DNA of 64,000 nucleotides, taken from Bacillus sp. sid0103 (GTDB taxonomy: Bacteria; Bacillota; Bacilli; Bacillales_B; DSM-18226). The translations under genes were made by a program, and so were the position numbers. Under the pieces are notes generated by a model that saw only the letters and a program-made list of their open reading frames with translations, ran no database searches and was not told where the DNA came from. The stretch's first letter is position 1. Every line of letters begins with the position of its first letter. Shown piece after piece: positions 1 through 7,562 of this stretch. The stretch spans positions 1 to 64,000 of the forward strand of contig NZ_JAHUWN010000023.1 of NCBI RefSeq assembly GCF_019219025.1. The letters are read 5' to 3'.

Positions 1-127
1 TATCGAAGAGTACAATAATGATCGTTACCAGTGGGGATTAAATAGGATGACCCCGGTACAATACCGAGGTCACCTGTTAGTTGCATAGGCTCTTTATTAA
101 ACTGTCCATATTATGGGTTACAGTTCA
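1..127 (+). mobile_element. Right end of an IS3-family insertion sequence (partial, cut by window edge)
   Basis: The first 127 bases look like the 3' end of an IS3/IS150-type element: the last codons of an OrfB transposase followed by about 39 non-coding bases ending in CA near position 127, the usual terminus of this family. The element lies 44 bp from the stop codon of ponA, so it inserted just downstream of that gene. The left end and target duplication are outside the window. Confidence 0.7.
2..88 (+). CDS. IS3-family transposase OrfB, C-terminal fragment
   Basis: An open frame of 28 codons runs in from the window edge to a TAG stop. It encodes the typical C-terminal tail of IS3-family OrfB (DDE integrase) proteins, including YNNDRYQWGL and MTPVQYRGHL; members of the group commonly end with a motif close to MTPxQYR. 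Only this tail is visible, so neither the catalytic DDE residues nor the intactness of the gene can be judged. The subgroup (IS150-like) is inferred from the tail alone. Confidence 0.75.
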   Translation: MEEYNNDRYQWGLNRMTPVQYRGHLLVA

Positions 128-171
128 ACCAAATGGTTAAGACGCTTTTTTATGGTTTTTATTAGGAGGGC

Positions 172-2814
172 TTAGCCTGGCGTTCCTGAGTTTGCCCCAT
201 CTCCCGTGCTATTGTCAACTGGGGTATCTGGTGGAGCAGTTCCGCCATCATTACCTTGATCCCCTCCATTGTCATCACCTGTGCCAGTTCCAGTGCCAGT
301 TCCAGTTCCAGTGTCGGTTCCAGTGTCAGTTCCAGTTCCAGTTCCAGTGTCAGTTCCAGTTCCATTCCCGTTCCCATTCCCATTCCCATTACCATTCCCA
401 TTACCATTTCCGTTCCCAGGTGGGGTACCAGGCTGGGTACCGTTACCTTGATCCGTTTCTTGGGCAGGAATATCCAGAGATGTTGTGACAGGATCACTTT
501 GTCTATTCCCACTAATCGCAATGATTGTAAAGCTATACTTCGCTCCAGGTACAGCTGGTATAGTTAAGGACGTTTCTGTTTGAGTATACTGCTTTTGTTC
601 TGTTCCGTTATCTACTGTAATCGAGAAAGTAACATTGGCTTTTTGGGATCCCTTGTATTTCCATGTTAATCCTATATTATTACTCATTTGATCATAGGTT
701 GCACTTAGGTTTTTTGGAGCATCCAGTTTGTCATACCTTGTAGAGACTCTATTAGGTGAATGACCTTTCACTGCATACTCTGTAATAATTTCACTATTAG
801 GTGTGTATTCACTTGCTAATACAGGTGGCATGGAACCTCTTTCAATCCTTACTCTTTGAACGCTGTTTGGCATTTTAAAGTCAGGTGTATCAATATCCTT
901 TGATACATATTCCATGATGTTTTTAAATAATAATTGTGCTAAGCGTTGATTATTTCCAACTGCATTGATAGGAGTACTTCGGTCTTTATAACCAGTCCAA
1001 ATGGATGCAGTGTAATTCGTGGTATAACCAGTAAACCATGCATCAGGCACGGATCTGCTGCTTGGAATACCCCATTTCTGTATTTCTTCATCTGTATAAT
1101 TAGTTGTTCCTGTCTTACCTGCAATCGGAAGACCGGGAACTTTCGCCCTTGTACCTGTACCTGGATATTCAAGTACACTTTGCAGCATATCGGTGATCAT
1201 AAAAGCAGTCGAATCCTTCATGACTACTTTTGGTTCTGGCGCAGTACTTATCACTGTACCATCACGGAGTTTTATTTTCCTAATAGCATGGGGTTTTGTG
1301 TAAATACCCTTATTACCAAAAGCACTGTACGCACCAGCCATTTGAAGAGGTGATACACCCGTTTTAAAACCACCAATCGCATAGGACTCAAAAATTTCCT
1401 TTAAAGGTATACCTAAATCAATAGCGAAATCCTTTGCCTTATCAAGACCAACTTGTTGTAAGGCTTGAACAGCAGGTGAATTTCGTGATAATTGCAAAGC
1501 TGTTCTAATCGTCATTGCTCCTTTATAACTTTGGTCCCAGTTCCCAAATTTTTTCCCTGAAGAATAAGTAATGGGTTTATCCTCGATCATTTGATATGTT
1601 CCCCAATTTAAATATTCAATTGCTGGAGCATAATCAAGAACTGGTTTGATGGTTGATCCAGGTTGACGCTGGGTGTCAATCGCATAGTTAAATCCTCGTT
1701 TAACTTTTTGATTTCTCCCTCCTCCAATCGCACGGATTTCTCCTGTTTTGGTATCCAGAAGAGCAACCCCAGCTTGGAATTCATCATCAGGATAGTCGAT
1801 AACGTCATCTTTATTAAGGATGTCCTCGACATAGGATTGTGCATTTGGATCAAGCGTTGTATGAATGGTTAAGCCATCTGTAAAAATATCAAAATCAGAC
1901 GTTTCCTTCACTTCATCAATAACTGCATCAACAAATGAATCAAACGGTTTTTCTTTAACTTCCCGCTCTTTTTCATTTAAGACGGTATCTTTAACGGAAA
2001 CCTTTTTCGCATCTTCCATCTCTTTCTTAGAAATAAATCCATGATGATGCATTAACGTTAAGACGATGTTTCGTCTTTTTTCAGCTAAATCAGGATGATC
2101 AAAAGGGTTATAATTATTCGGACTTTGCGGCATCCCTGCAATTTGGGCTGCTTCTGAAAGTGTTAAATCTTTTAATTCTTTTCCATAGAAAATTTTTGCA
2201 GCGGTAGCAATACCATGACTATTTTCAGAAACATATACCTTATTTACATACATCTCGAAGATCTGGTGCTTCGTATACTGCTGTTCCAATTGATAGGAAA
2301 GCCATGCTTCTTCAACTTTTCGCTTTAAAGTTTTTTCAGGGGTTAAAAATGAGTTTTTAACCACTTGCTGTGTAATGGTACTGGCACCTTCAGAGCCAAA
2401 TCCATGTTGGATATTTGCTAGGACAGCGCCGCCTAATCGAATTGGGTCAATACCATGATGCTTATAAAAACGATAATCTTCTGTTGCTAAGATTGCATTT
2501 TCAACCACCTGTGGAATATCTTTATAGTTAACATATTCCCGATTAACTGCACCTACTTCTGTCACTAGTTTGTCGTCTTTATCTAATATCTTTGAAGGGA
2601 TTGGATCTTTTAATAACTTTGGATCAAGTTCGGGAGCATCCTTTACTAAGTACGCGAAAGTACCAACTCCTGCAAGTATACCAATAATACCAAGGGCTAC
2701 TAATGTAAGAAAAATTTTCTTTACAATTCCTCCAGATTTTTTCTTGGCTTTTGGTGTACTTTTAGATTGGAGTTTCTTTCTGCGCTCCTCTCTAGATTGG
2801 TATTGTTCAGACAT
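172..2814 (-). CDS. ponA: Penicillin-binding protein 1A/1B, bifunctional transglycosylase-transpeptidase
   Basis: Class A penicillin-binding protein of 880 residues that polymerises and cross-links peptidoglycan at the outer face of the membrane. Visible in order: a basic cytoplasmic tail, one membrane segment near residues 35-58, a GT51 domain with the EDYRFYKHHG motif, and a transpeptidase with PGSTIKP (SxxK), SRNSP (SxN) and KTGTTN (KTG). A fibronectin-III-like stretch follows, then a long Gly/Thr/Asn/Asp tail of short repeats. The start MSEQYQ was chosen over a codon 33 bases upstream because AAGGAAGG precedes it. It follows recU by 29 bp, as in B. subtilis ponA-recU. Confidence 0.95.
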   Translation of the reverse strand: MSEQYQSREERRKKLQSKSTPKAKKKSGGIVKKIFLTLVALGIIGILAGVGTFAYLVKDAPELDPKLLKDPIPSKILDKDDKLVTEVGAVNREYVNYKDIPQVVENAILATEDYRFYKHHGIDPIRLGGAVLANIQHGFGSEGASTITQQVVKNSFLTPEKTLKRKVEEAWLSYQLEQQYTKHQIFEMYVNKVYVSENSHGIATAAKIFYGKELKDLTLSEAAQIAGMPQSPNNYNPFDHPDLAEKRRNIVLTLMHHHGFISKKEMEDAKKVSVKDTVLNEKEREVKEKPFDSFVDAVIDEVKETSDFDIFTDGLTIHTTLDPNAQSYVEDILNKDDVIDYPDDEFQAGVALLDTKTGEIRAIGGGRNQKVKRGFNYAIDTQRQPGSTIKPVLDYAPAIEYLNWGTYQMIEDKPITYSSGKKFGNWDQSYKGAMTIRTALQLSRNSPAVQALQQVGLDKAKDFAIDLGIPLKEIFESYAIGGFKTGVSPLQMAGAYSAFGNKGIYTKPHAIRKIKLRDGTVISTAPEPKVVMKDSTAFMITDMLQSVLEYPGTGTRAKVPGLPIAGKTGTTNYTDEEIQKWGIPSSRSVPDAWFTGYTTNYTASIWTGYKDRSTPINAVGNNQRLAQLLFKNIMEYVSKDIDTPDFKMPNSVQRVRIERGSMPPVLASEYTPNSEIITEYAVKGHSPNRVSTRYDKLDAPKNLSATYDQMSNNIGLTWKYKGSQKANVTFSITVDNGTEQKQYTQTETSLTIPAVPGAKYSFTIIAISGNRQSDPVTTSLDIPAQETDQGNGTQPGTPPGNGNGNGNGNGNGNGNGNGTGTDTGTGTGTDTGTDTGTGTGTGTGTGDDNGGDQGNDGGTAPPDTPVDNSTGDGANSGTPG
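246..420 (-). repeat. Hexanucleotide-like repeat encoding the Gly/Thr/Asn tail of PBP1
   Basis: On the plus strand this stretch consists almost entirely of short units such as CCAGTT, CCAGTG and CCATTC in tandem. They encode GT, GN and DTG dipeptide runs in the C-terminal tail of the PBP. Each unit is 6 bp, so gain or loss of units keeps the reading frame. Imperfect tandem repeats of this kind are prone to replication slippage, and tail length is expected to vary between strains (inference). Confidence 0.85.
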
Positions 2815-2843
2815 TGTAATATTCCTTCCTTTCGAGCCTTTTC

Positions 2844-3458
2844 TCAATTGTGCAGCTTATCAATAATTTTAATATAGTCAATTCGGGGTTGAAATCCAAG
2901 CGGAATCAGATATCCCTTTTGTTCCACTTCTTCTTTGGTGATCGATTTTCTGCCTCCATTGGTCATTCGCTCCCAAAATGATAGCAAGTGTTTTGCTTCT
3001 AGTAAGAAAACTTGTTCATACCTTGTAAAACGAAGGATAACAAAACATATCCCTCCTTGATTCAGCACTTCTTCCATATGCTGTATCTGGTGTTGATGAA
3101 AATTCTTTAATGGAAAAGAGGTAGGATTCTGTGTTTCCTTTGCTTCGAAATCAATATATCTGCCTTTATACACACCATTATAATCCGTGGTTGAAGCTAA
3201 TTTAAAATAAGCCTCTTTGATTACTGCAGCACTACGGTTTGGATAATCAACCTGAACAATTTGTACAGGCGTTGGTTTCTTATGAATGACCGCTACTTTT
3301 CTTTCCCGGTAATATTCATTTGTTTCATTCAAATCTTCTTCCAGAGTCATACCTCTATTGCTGTAAGATCCATTTTTCCTTTTTTTCATCGGACTTTCTG
3401 GGTCTGTACCAAGTTCTTTTGGTATGTACCTTTTTCCATTAGGATAATTAAAATTCAT
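2844..3458 (-). CDS. recU: Holliday junction resolvase RecU
   Basis: A 204-residue protein matching RecU, which cleaves Holliday junctions with RuvAB during recombination and chromosome segregation in Firmicutes. The N-terminus begins [11 protein letters not shown]. The nuclease core is seen around residues 85-115, where [18 protein letters not shown] supplies the Asp and Glu-x-Lys typical of this restriction-endonuclease-like fold. GAGAGGTG lies 6-7 bp before the ATG. It is the first gene of the leftward recU-ponA operon and is divergent from yppC. Length agrees with the family. Confidence 0.95.
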   Translation of the reverse strand: MNFNYPNGKRYIPKELGTDPESPMKKRKNGSYSNRGMTLEEDLNETNEYYRERKVAVIHKKPTPVQIVQVDYPNRSAAVIKEAYFKLASTTDYNGVYKGRYIDFEAKETQNPTSFPLKNFHQHQIQHMEEVLNQGGICFVILRFTRYEQVFLLEAKHLLSFWERMTNGGRKSITKEEVEQKGYLIPLGFQPRIDYIKIIDKLHN

Positions 3459-3654
3459 TTTTTACACCTCTCAAGCTATTCCTTATCATATCAAATCTTA
3501 GCGAGATTGGGGTGTATAAAATACATTCGCATACACACGCTAATAACAATTGTACCGTGAATGCCTAATTCATACATGATGCATTCTTCATAAAAGGAAC
3601 CAAACCATTCGGGTAGTACTAATAATCTATTAAAAAATACAAGGGAAGATGAAT

Positions 3655-4632
3655 ATGAATCATCTTACAATACAGGAACAAACAATCATTCGTCAAATTA
3701 AAGCAGAAACCAATAAAAAAAATGTTGATAATATTTCACGGACAGATGCTTATTTTTCTTTTTTTAAAAAAAATCCGGATATCATTTGGGCCTTCTTAGC
3801 AAGTATGGTTTCTAGAAATGGCGGCTGGAATATGTGTGACCTGCAAGGGTCGATTTTTTCTCCATTCATAACAGACATGACGAGAAAACAGCTATTCCTC
3901 ACCTATGAACGGGCAAATTGGCTTATTTTTCATGATGTCTATCCCCAGTTATTGGTCTATCAATATTCGACGAAATTAAATCGACAAATGTTTCATTTAC
4001 TTCCTTATTTTCATGTTTCTAGATTTATCCAAAAGGAATGGTATCGATATTGGAATGAAAACGATAAGAATCGACTAACTACTTGTTTAATCATTAATGA
4101 GCAAAATGTCATTCAAACACCTGTGATTGAACACCCTGTATATAAGAAAAAGGTTTTCCACTCGAAGTTGTTTTCTTTTCAAGACTGGCTTCATTTTAGT
4201 TGTGTGCTGTTTCCGACATGCGGTGGAGAAGTATATGGTGCAAGCGTAAATGGCTTTAAATCACTCTCAAAAAGAATCAATTTAGGTAAACGCCTTGCAA
4301 GTATTCTTTTCCACCCTCGGCTCTTTCCATATTTTTATGAGTTCGCAGACAAAACACCACATACTGGTTCAAGATATGATTATGAACAATATTTTAAAAT
4401 AAAGTCGGGTCAAAAAACACCGATTTTACGGGCAGCCTTTCCTGTTATTGAGCATAATCATCATAAGTACGAGGATTGGAGTAAGGTTCGAAGGGTATCC
4501 CCTTTGTGGATGCACCTACCTGTACGTCATCGCCATCCCATACATCTGACTGATTGGTACTTTGAAAAATCAAACCAGCTCCAATTAATGCTGGCAATCC
4601 AAAAGACCTTGCAATTTAAAAAATGGAAATAG
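3655..4632 (+). CDS. yppC: DUF2515 family protein YppC
   Basis: A 325-residue protein of the DUF2515 family found next to recU in Bacillaceae; its function is unknown. The sequence is rich in aromatic residues (Trp, Tyr, Phe) and basic patches and has no signal peptide. An ATG 6 bases upstream is in frame, but AAGGG at 3641 is 9 bp from the ATG at 3655 and only 3 from the other, so the second was chosen. It is divergent from recU and followed at once by a strong terminator. Family assignment rests on recognition plus synteny. Confidence 0.85.
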   Translation: MNHLTIQEQTIIRQIKAETNKKNVDNISRTDAYFSFFKKNPDIIWAFLASMVSRNGGWNMCDLQGSIFSPFITDMTRKQLFLTYERANWLIFHDVYPQLLVYQYSTKLNRQMFHLLPYFHVSRFIQKEWYRYWNENDKNRLTTCLIINEQNVIQTPVIEHPVYKKKVFHSKLFSFQDWLHFSCVLFPTCGGEVYGASVNGFKSLSKRINLGKRLASILFHPRLFPYFYEFADKTPHTGSRYDYEQYFKIKSGQKTPILRAAFPVIEHNHHKYEDWSKVRRVSPLWMHLPVRHRHPIHLTDWYFEKSNQLQLMLAIQKTLQFKKWK

Positions 4633-4633
4633 A

Positions 4634-4662
4634 AAAAGCAAGGGAACCGTCCCTTGCTTTTT
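4634..4662. terminator. Bidirectional rho-independent terminator after yppC / sspM-like
   Basis: The stem AAAGCAAGGGA / TCCCTTGCTTT with a 4-base loop is flanked by A and T runs on both sides. It can therefore end the rightward yppC transcript and the leftward sspM-like transcript. Confidence 0.85.
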
Positions 4663-4670
4663 GTGGGATA

Positions 4671-4781
4671 TTATTCAGCTGGACGGTTTTCACCGACAAG
4701 CTTTTTATCGCCATAGCCTGTCTTTTTAGCTTCATCCGCTTGTGTTTGCTGCTTTTTGTTTTGCTTATTATTTTTGGACAT
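4671..4781 (-). CDS. sspM: Small acid-soluble spore protein SspM-like
   Basis: A 36-residue, Lys/Gln-rich protein (starts MSKNNKQNKK) ending in KKLVGENRPAE. This resembles the C-terminus of B. subtilis SspM (KKLGGPNRP), which is encoded in the same neighbourhood. SASPs of this minor class accumulate in the forespore. GGAGGTG lies 6 bp before the ATG; a longer in-frame extension upstream has no ribosome site and is rejected. It is monocistronic with its own terminator. The assignment rests on the C-terminal motif, size and synteny. Confidence 0.75.
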   Translation of the reverse strand: MSKNNKQNKKQQTQADEAKKTGYGDKKLVGENRPAE

Positions 4782-4972
4782 TAATAGCACCTCCAATATT
4801 AGAATGTGCGCTTTTTTATTTTTCATGCAGGTGGAGTTAGTGTCGAATAACTGAGGGAAAAATGCCATTTTCACACTACCTTTGACGAATAGGTTCTAGT
4901 TTTGTCAAGACAGAAGGAAGCAAAAAAAAGAAAGAGAATTATACTAAATAGAAAATGCTGGGAGGGGTTTAT

Positions 4973-5251
4973 ATGTTGAATAAGCCATTGTCCGATAAGG
5001 AAAAATTGATTTCAATGCTTACAGAAATATATGATCAATTAGAAGAATTGGAAGTAGTGCTAGAAGCATCCTTCTCAGACCTGCGTAAAAGTCTAGATAA
5101 GGAAGAACATGATAAGATCCTGGAATCAAAACAAAAACTATATGGACTTGAACAAACTTTTGATAAAGGTACCTCTATTACGAACTTAGAATTAGCCAGT
5201 ACAAATCAACTAGAGCCTTACAACTTGAATTGGGCTTTAAATTGCCGTTAA
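4973..5251 (+). CDS. Small protein in the YppD position, unknown function
   Basis: A 92-residue acidic protein, mostly predicted helical (a heptad-like Leu/Glu pattern over residues 8-60), with no signal peptide or Cys motif. GGAGGGG lies 5 bp before the ATG at 4973, so this start is preferred over an in-frame ATG 18 bases upstream. It sits between yppC/sspM and yppE, where B. subtilis has yppD. I do not recognise the sequence itself, so the positional match is the only support for a YppD relationship. A terminator follows. Confidence 0.7.
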   Translation: MLNKPLSDKEKLISMLTEIYDQLEELEVVLEASFSDLRKSLDKEEHDKILESKQKLYGLEQTFDKGTSITNLELASTNQLEPYNLNWALNCR

Positions 5252-5267
5252 AATAACAGTAACAACT

Positions 5268-5302
5268 AAAGCAGCATGGAATCAATACACATGCTGCTTT
5301 TT
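5268..5302 (+). terminator. Rho-independent terminator
   Basis: The inverted repeat AAGCAGCATG ... CATGCTGCTTT is followed by a T-rich run, just after the YppD-position gene. Confidence 0.85.
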
Positions 5303-5308
5303 ATTTTG

Positions 5309-5452
5309 AGTTATGTTAAAGCTTTTTGGTGATTTTATCACCCTTTTGACTGGAACGGAAGGCGCAAAGACTCCTGCGGGAGGACAGTGCAGAGGAGGCT
5401 CTCCGAACCGCCCGCGCCTGGAGTGGAAATCAACAGGCAAGTTTAACATAGC
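5309..5452. repeat. Degenerate dispersed MITE-like repeat
   Basis: A GC-rich island in AT-rich DNA, with the signature phrases ACTCCTGCGGGAGGACAG, GAGGAGGCTC, CCGCCCGCGCCTGGAGTGG and AAATCAAC. These phrases are typical of a non-coding repeat scattered through many Bacillus genomes. The island is bounded by imperfect terminal inverted repeats, GTTATGTTAAAG on the left and GTTTAACATAGC on the right. Compared with the usual form, a central part appears deleted. It encodes no protein. Identification as a repeat comes from memory of the motif, not from a search. Confidence 0.75.
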
Positions 5453-5484
5453 TTTATTTTTAGTAAGGAAGGATATTTACTAAG

Positions 5485-5841
5485 ATGTCTGAAGAGATCA
5501 TTCAATTAACAGAAAAACTATTAGCCTTCAATGGGTTATTTATGAAGTTTTATCAAGAGGGGAGGGAAGCTGGGATAAAACATGATTTTCATGAAGTTAT
5601 CAAGCCTTTTGCAAATGAGGTAAAGGGAATTAATGACCAATGGAAACAGGCCATGAAGAAATGGCTTTCAGCAGCAGACCATAAACATCTTCATTTGAAG
5701 CAAATCGATACCACTTCTGATCACATTGATCAGCTTTCAATCCAAGCCTTTTTCCCGGAGACCAGCAAAACGAGATTTATCAATTCACATCGTACCGTAG
5801 AGTATTTTCTTCAAGAAATATTGAAAGAGTTAAAAAACTAG
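5485..5841 (+). CDS. yppE: DUF1798 family protein YppE
   Basis: A 118-residue protein of the DUF1798 (YppE) family, a small all-helical cytoplasmic fold of unknown function. Recognisable family traits are the FYQEGREAG.KHDFHEVIKPF segment near residues 22-45 and the C-terminal helix with KTRFINSHRTVEYFLQ. AAGGAAGG lies about 12 bp before the ATG. It lies between the YppD-position gene and the convergent yppF, and ends in a terminator. Confidence 0.85.
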   Translation: MSEEIIQLTEKLLAFNGLFMKFYQEGREAGIKHDFHEVIKPFANEVKGINDQWKQAMKKWLSAADHKHLHLKQIDTTSDHIDQLSIQAFFPETSKTRFINSHRTVEYFLQEILKELKN

Positions 5842-5868
5842 AAAAGAGATGCCTCAGCATCTCTTTTG
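5842..5868. terminator. Rho-independent terminator between yppE and yppF
   Basis: The stem AAAAGAGATGC / GCATCTCTTTT with a short loop lies between two converging genes and can serve both directions. Confidence 0.8.
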
Positions 5869-5874
5869 TGTGTA

Positions 5875-6084
5875 TTAAGAATGTTCGATGAGGGAGTTTT
5901 CATTATCCGTTTCTGGAATTACCGCGCCTTGTTTTTCAAGTTCACGGACAAGAAGACGATATTCTTTAATGTTAATATCGTTTTGAATATACGCTTTTTT
6001 AGCAAAATCCATTAATGCGTTAACATCATCAGTTGTATAATCCCTGCTTTGAATAAATTTGCTTTTTAGTTCGCGAATGTCCAT
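5875..6084 (-). CDS. yppF: YppF family protein
   Basis: A 69-residue protein starting MDIRELKSKF, matching the short YppF family; the function is unknown. It is mainly helical and charged, with the conserved-looking segment LMDFAKKAYIQNDI..KEYRLLVRELE. The start at 6084 is chosen over an upstream in-frame ATG because AAGGAGGAG lies about 10 bp before it, while the upstream ATG overlaps that ribosome site. It is convergent with yppE and divergent from yppG, as in B. subtilis. Confidence 0.8.
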   Translation of the reverse strand: MDIRELKSKFIQSRDYTTDDVNALMDFAKKAYIQNDINIKEYRLLVRELEKQGAVIPETDNENSLIEHS

Positions 6085-6274
6085 ATCTATTAGCTCCTCC
6101 TTCATCCTTTTTTCTATCGTATCATGAAAGTGATGGATTTCTAGTTTTTAAAATATTTAAACTTTAGACAAAATTCTTGTCTTTTTGACATTGGGAACCT
6201 CCTGCGCAGGAATCACCTTTCCTTCCTTTTCTTCATAAAGTGTAGTAGGTAAAATGCGGAGGAGATGTTTGCCC

Positions 6275-6838
6275 ATGTTTGGAAAGAAAAGATCGACCAA
6301 TTACTTCAATTATGGATACCCGGGGCAAATGATGCACCAGGGTCCAGTTGGTCAGCAAAGGAATCAGCAGCACATTAATAGTAATCCACCATACTTATAT
6401 CAGGCCCCACCCCAAAACTTTGATTGGACATTGTACCAACAACAAAATCCACAAAATCCTTATTATCAGCAAGCTTTCCCGCCATATATGCAAAACTATC
6501 AAGCTGGCTATGTTTCTCAAAGTCCCGCATACAATAGCCAGCCATTTACACAAAAGGATTCGCAATTTATCTTTCAGAATCCATTACAGCCACAGGAAGA
6601 AATGGTTCAAAAACCACAATACGGGCCAATGAATGGATATCCAGTGATGAACCCCTATCCTAAATCTAGTGCTATTCCAAAACAGCCGGGGGGCGTACAA
6701 TCGTTTATGAATTCATTTAAGTCCCAGGATGGAACAGTGGACATTAATAAGATGGTGAATACAGCAGGTCAGATGATGAACGCTGTTAATCAAGTTAGCT
6801 CACTGGTAAAAGGATTCGGCGGAATCTTTAAAGCGTAA
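6275..6838 (+). CDS. yppG: YppG-like protein
   Basis: A 187-residue protein rich in Pro, Gln, Tyr and Asn (low complexity over residues 10-130). It has a conserved C-terminal block containing FMNSFKSQDGTVDINKMVNT, then AGQMMNAVNQVSSLVKG, typical of YppG. The role is unknown; composition and neighbours suggest a spore or surface-associated protein (inference). GGAGGAG lies about 10 bp before the ATG at 6275. An in-frame ATG upstream would place the ribosome site inside the gene. A strong terminator follows. Confidence 0.85.
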   Translation: MFGKKRSTNYFNYGYPGQMMHQGPVGQQRNQQHINSNPPYLYQAPPQNFDWTLYQQQNPQNPYYQQAFPPYMQNYQAGYVSQSPAYNSQPFTQKDSQFIFQNPLQPQEEMVQKPQYGPMNGYPVMNPYPKSSAIPKQPGGVQSFMNSFKSQDGTVDINKMVNTAGQMMNAVNQVSSLVKGFGGIFKA

Positions 6839-6839
6839 A

Positions 6840-6874
6840 AAAAAGACGGCTTGGTGACGAGCCGTCCTTTTATT
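6840..6874 (+). terminator. Rho-independent terminator after yppG
   Basis: The stem GACGGCT / AGCCGTC is preceded by an A run and followed by CTTTTATTT. Confidence 0.85.
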
Positions 6875-6891
6875 TGGAGATTAAAAATCGG

Positions 6892-7371
6892 TTATTCCTC
6901 GATTTCTATAATTTTCCCCTTTTCTTGTGGAATTCTTATCTTTAATAAACCATCACGATAGGAAGCTCTCACATTCTTTTCATTAATGGAATAAGGAAGT
7001 GAGATGGTTCTCGATGATTTTTGTTGTAAGTATTTTCGTCGGTAGATCTGGTTATGCTCATCCTCGGCTGTTTCAAGTTCTTTATTTTCTACTGAAATTG
7101 TTAAATAATTTCCTGAGATGTTTAAATGAATCTGCTCCCTATTCACACCAGGAAGTTCAGCAGAGATAATATATTCTTTATCTGTCTCAATTGTGTCAAC
7201 TTGGAAACTTGCCCCTGGCGGAAATGGACTTTTGAAAAAATCATCAATTGACTGTAAAAAGCCCTTAATTGGTCTTTCATTGAAAAAATCGTTCATCGTT
7301 TTCATTAATTCACCAAAAGAATCAGATCTAGGCTTTTTTGAATTTTTATCATTCGGCACCATAGATGACAT
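6892..7371 (-). CDS. Hsp20 / alpha-crystallin family small heat-shock protein
   Basis: A 159-residue small heat-shock protein, an ATP-independent holdase chaperone. The alpha-crystallin domain spans about residues 55-145, with ISAELPGVNREQIHL, YLTISVENKE and the late signature RASYRDGLLKIRIP (family A-x-x-x-n-G-v-L). The N-terminus is Lys/Ser rich. The ATG at 7371 follows GAGGGA by 6 bp and is preferred over a TTG 21 bases upstream. No CIRCE element is visible upstream. Which Bacillus sHsp it corresponds to cannot be said. Confidence 0.9.
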   Translation of the reverse strand: MSSMVPNDKNSKKPRSDSFGELMKTMNDFFNERPIKGFLQSIDDFFKSPFPPGASFQVDTIETDKEYIISAELPGVNREQIHLNISGNYLTISVENKELETAEDEHNQIYRRKYLQQKSSRTISLPYSINEKNVRASYRDGLLKIRIPQEKGKIIEIEE

Positions 7372-7484
7372 GTGGATTCCCTCGCTTTCCAATATTTCAC
7401 TCGCTAGTATATGCTAAAAAATCTGGGTAGGTGCCGCCCTATATTTGTGATAATTTTTGAACAAATTATTACAATTGCTCTAAA

Positions 7485-7500
7485 TGTGACCTAAATCACA
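7485..7500. promoter_or_regulatory. Fnr/Crp-type box in the hcp promoter
   Basis: A perfect TGTGA-N6-TCACA palindrome, the consensus reported for Bacillus Fnr. Its centre (7492.5) is 41.5 bp upstream of the start site predicted from a TATAGT -10 box at 7522-7527, the normal position for class II activation. The binding protein could be Fnr or one of the two Crp/Fnr proteins encoded in this window. Confidence 0.8.
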
Positions 7501-7562
7501 ATAAAAATGTGAGGAGATTAGTATAGTAAAGCAGAAATGAAATCGAAAGTGAGGATTCGAAT

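Noticed and set aside
192..567. Three overlapping plus-strand frames rich in Pro/Val, Ser or His/Gln opposite the ponA tail
   Set aside because: They are translations of the 6-bp repeat in other frames. ponA has clear domains, ribosome site and stop on the minus strand.
946..1353. 135-codon plus-strand frame inside ponA
   Set aside because: It is antisense to the transpeptidase domain, with no ribosome site or recognisable domain.
6186..6225. Palindrome TCCTGCGCAGGA upstream of yppG as an operator
   Set aside because: It is a single 12-bp palindrome with no recognisable promoter geometry or known family match; too little to call.
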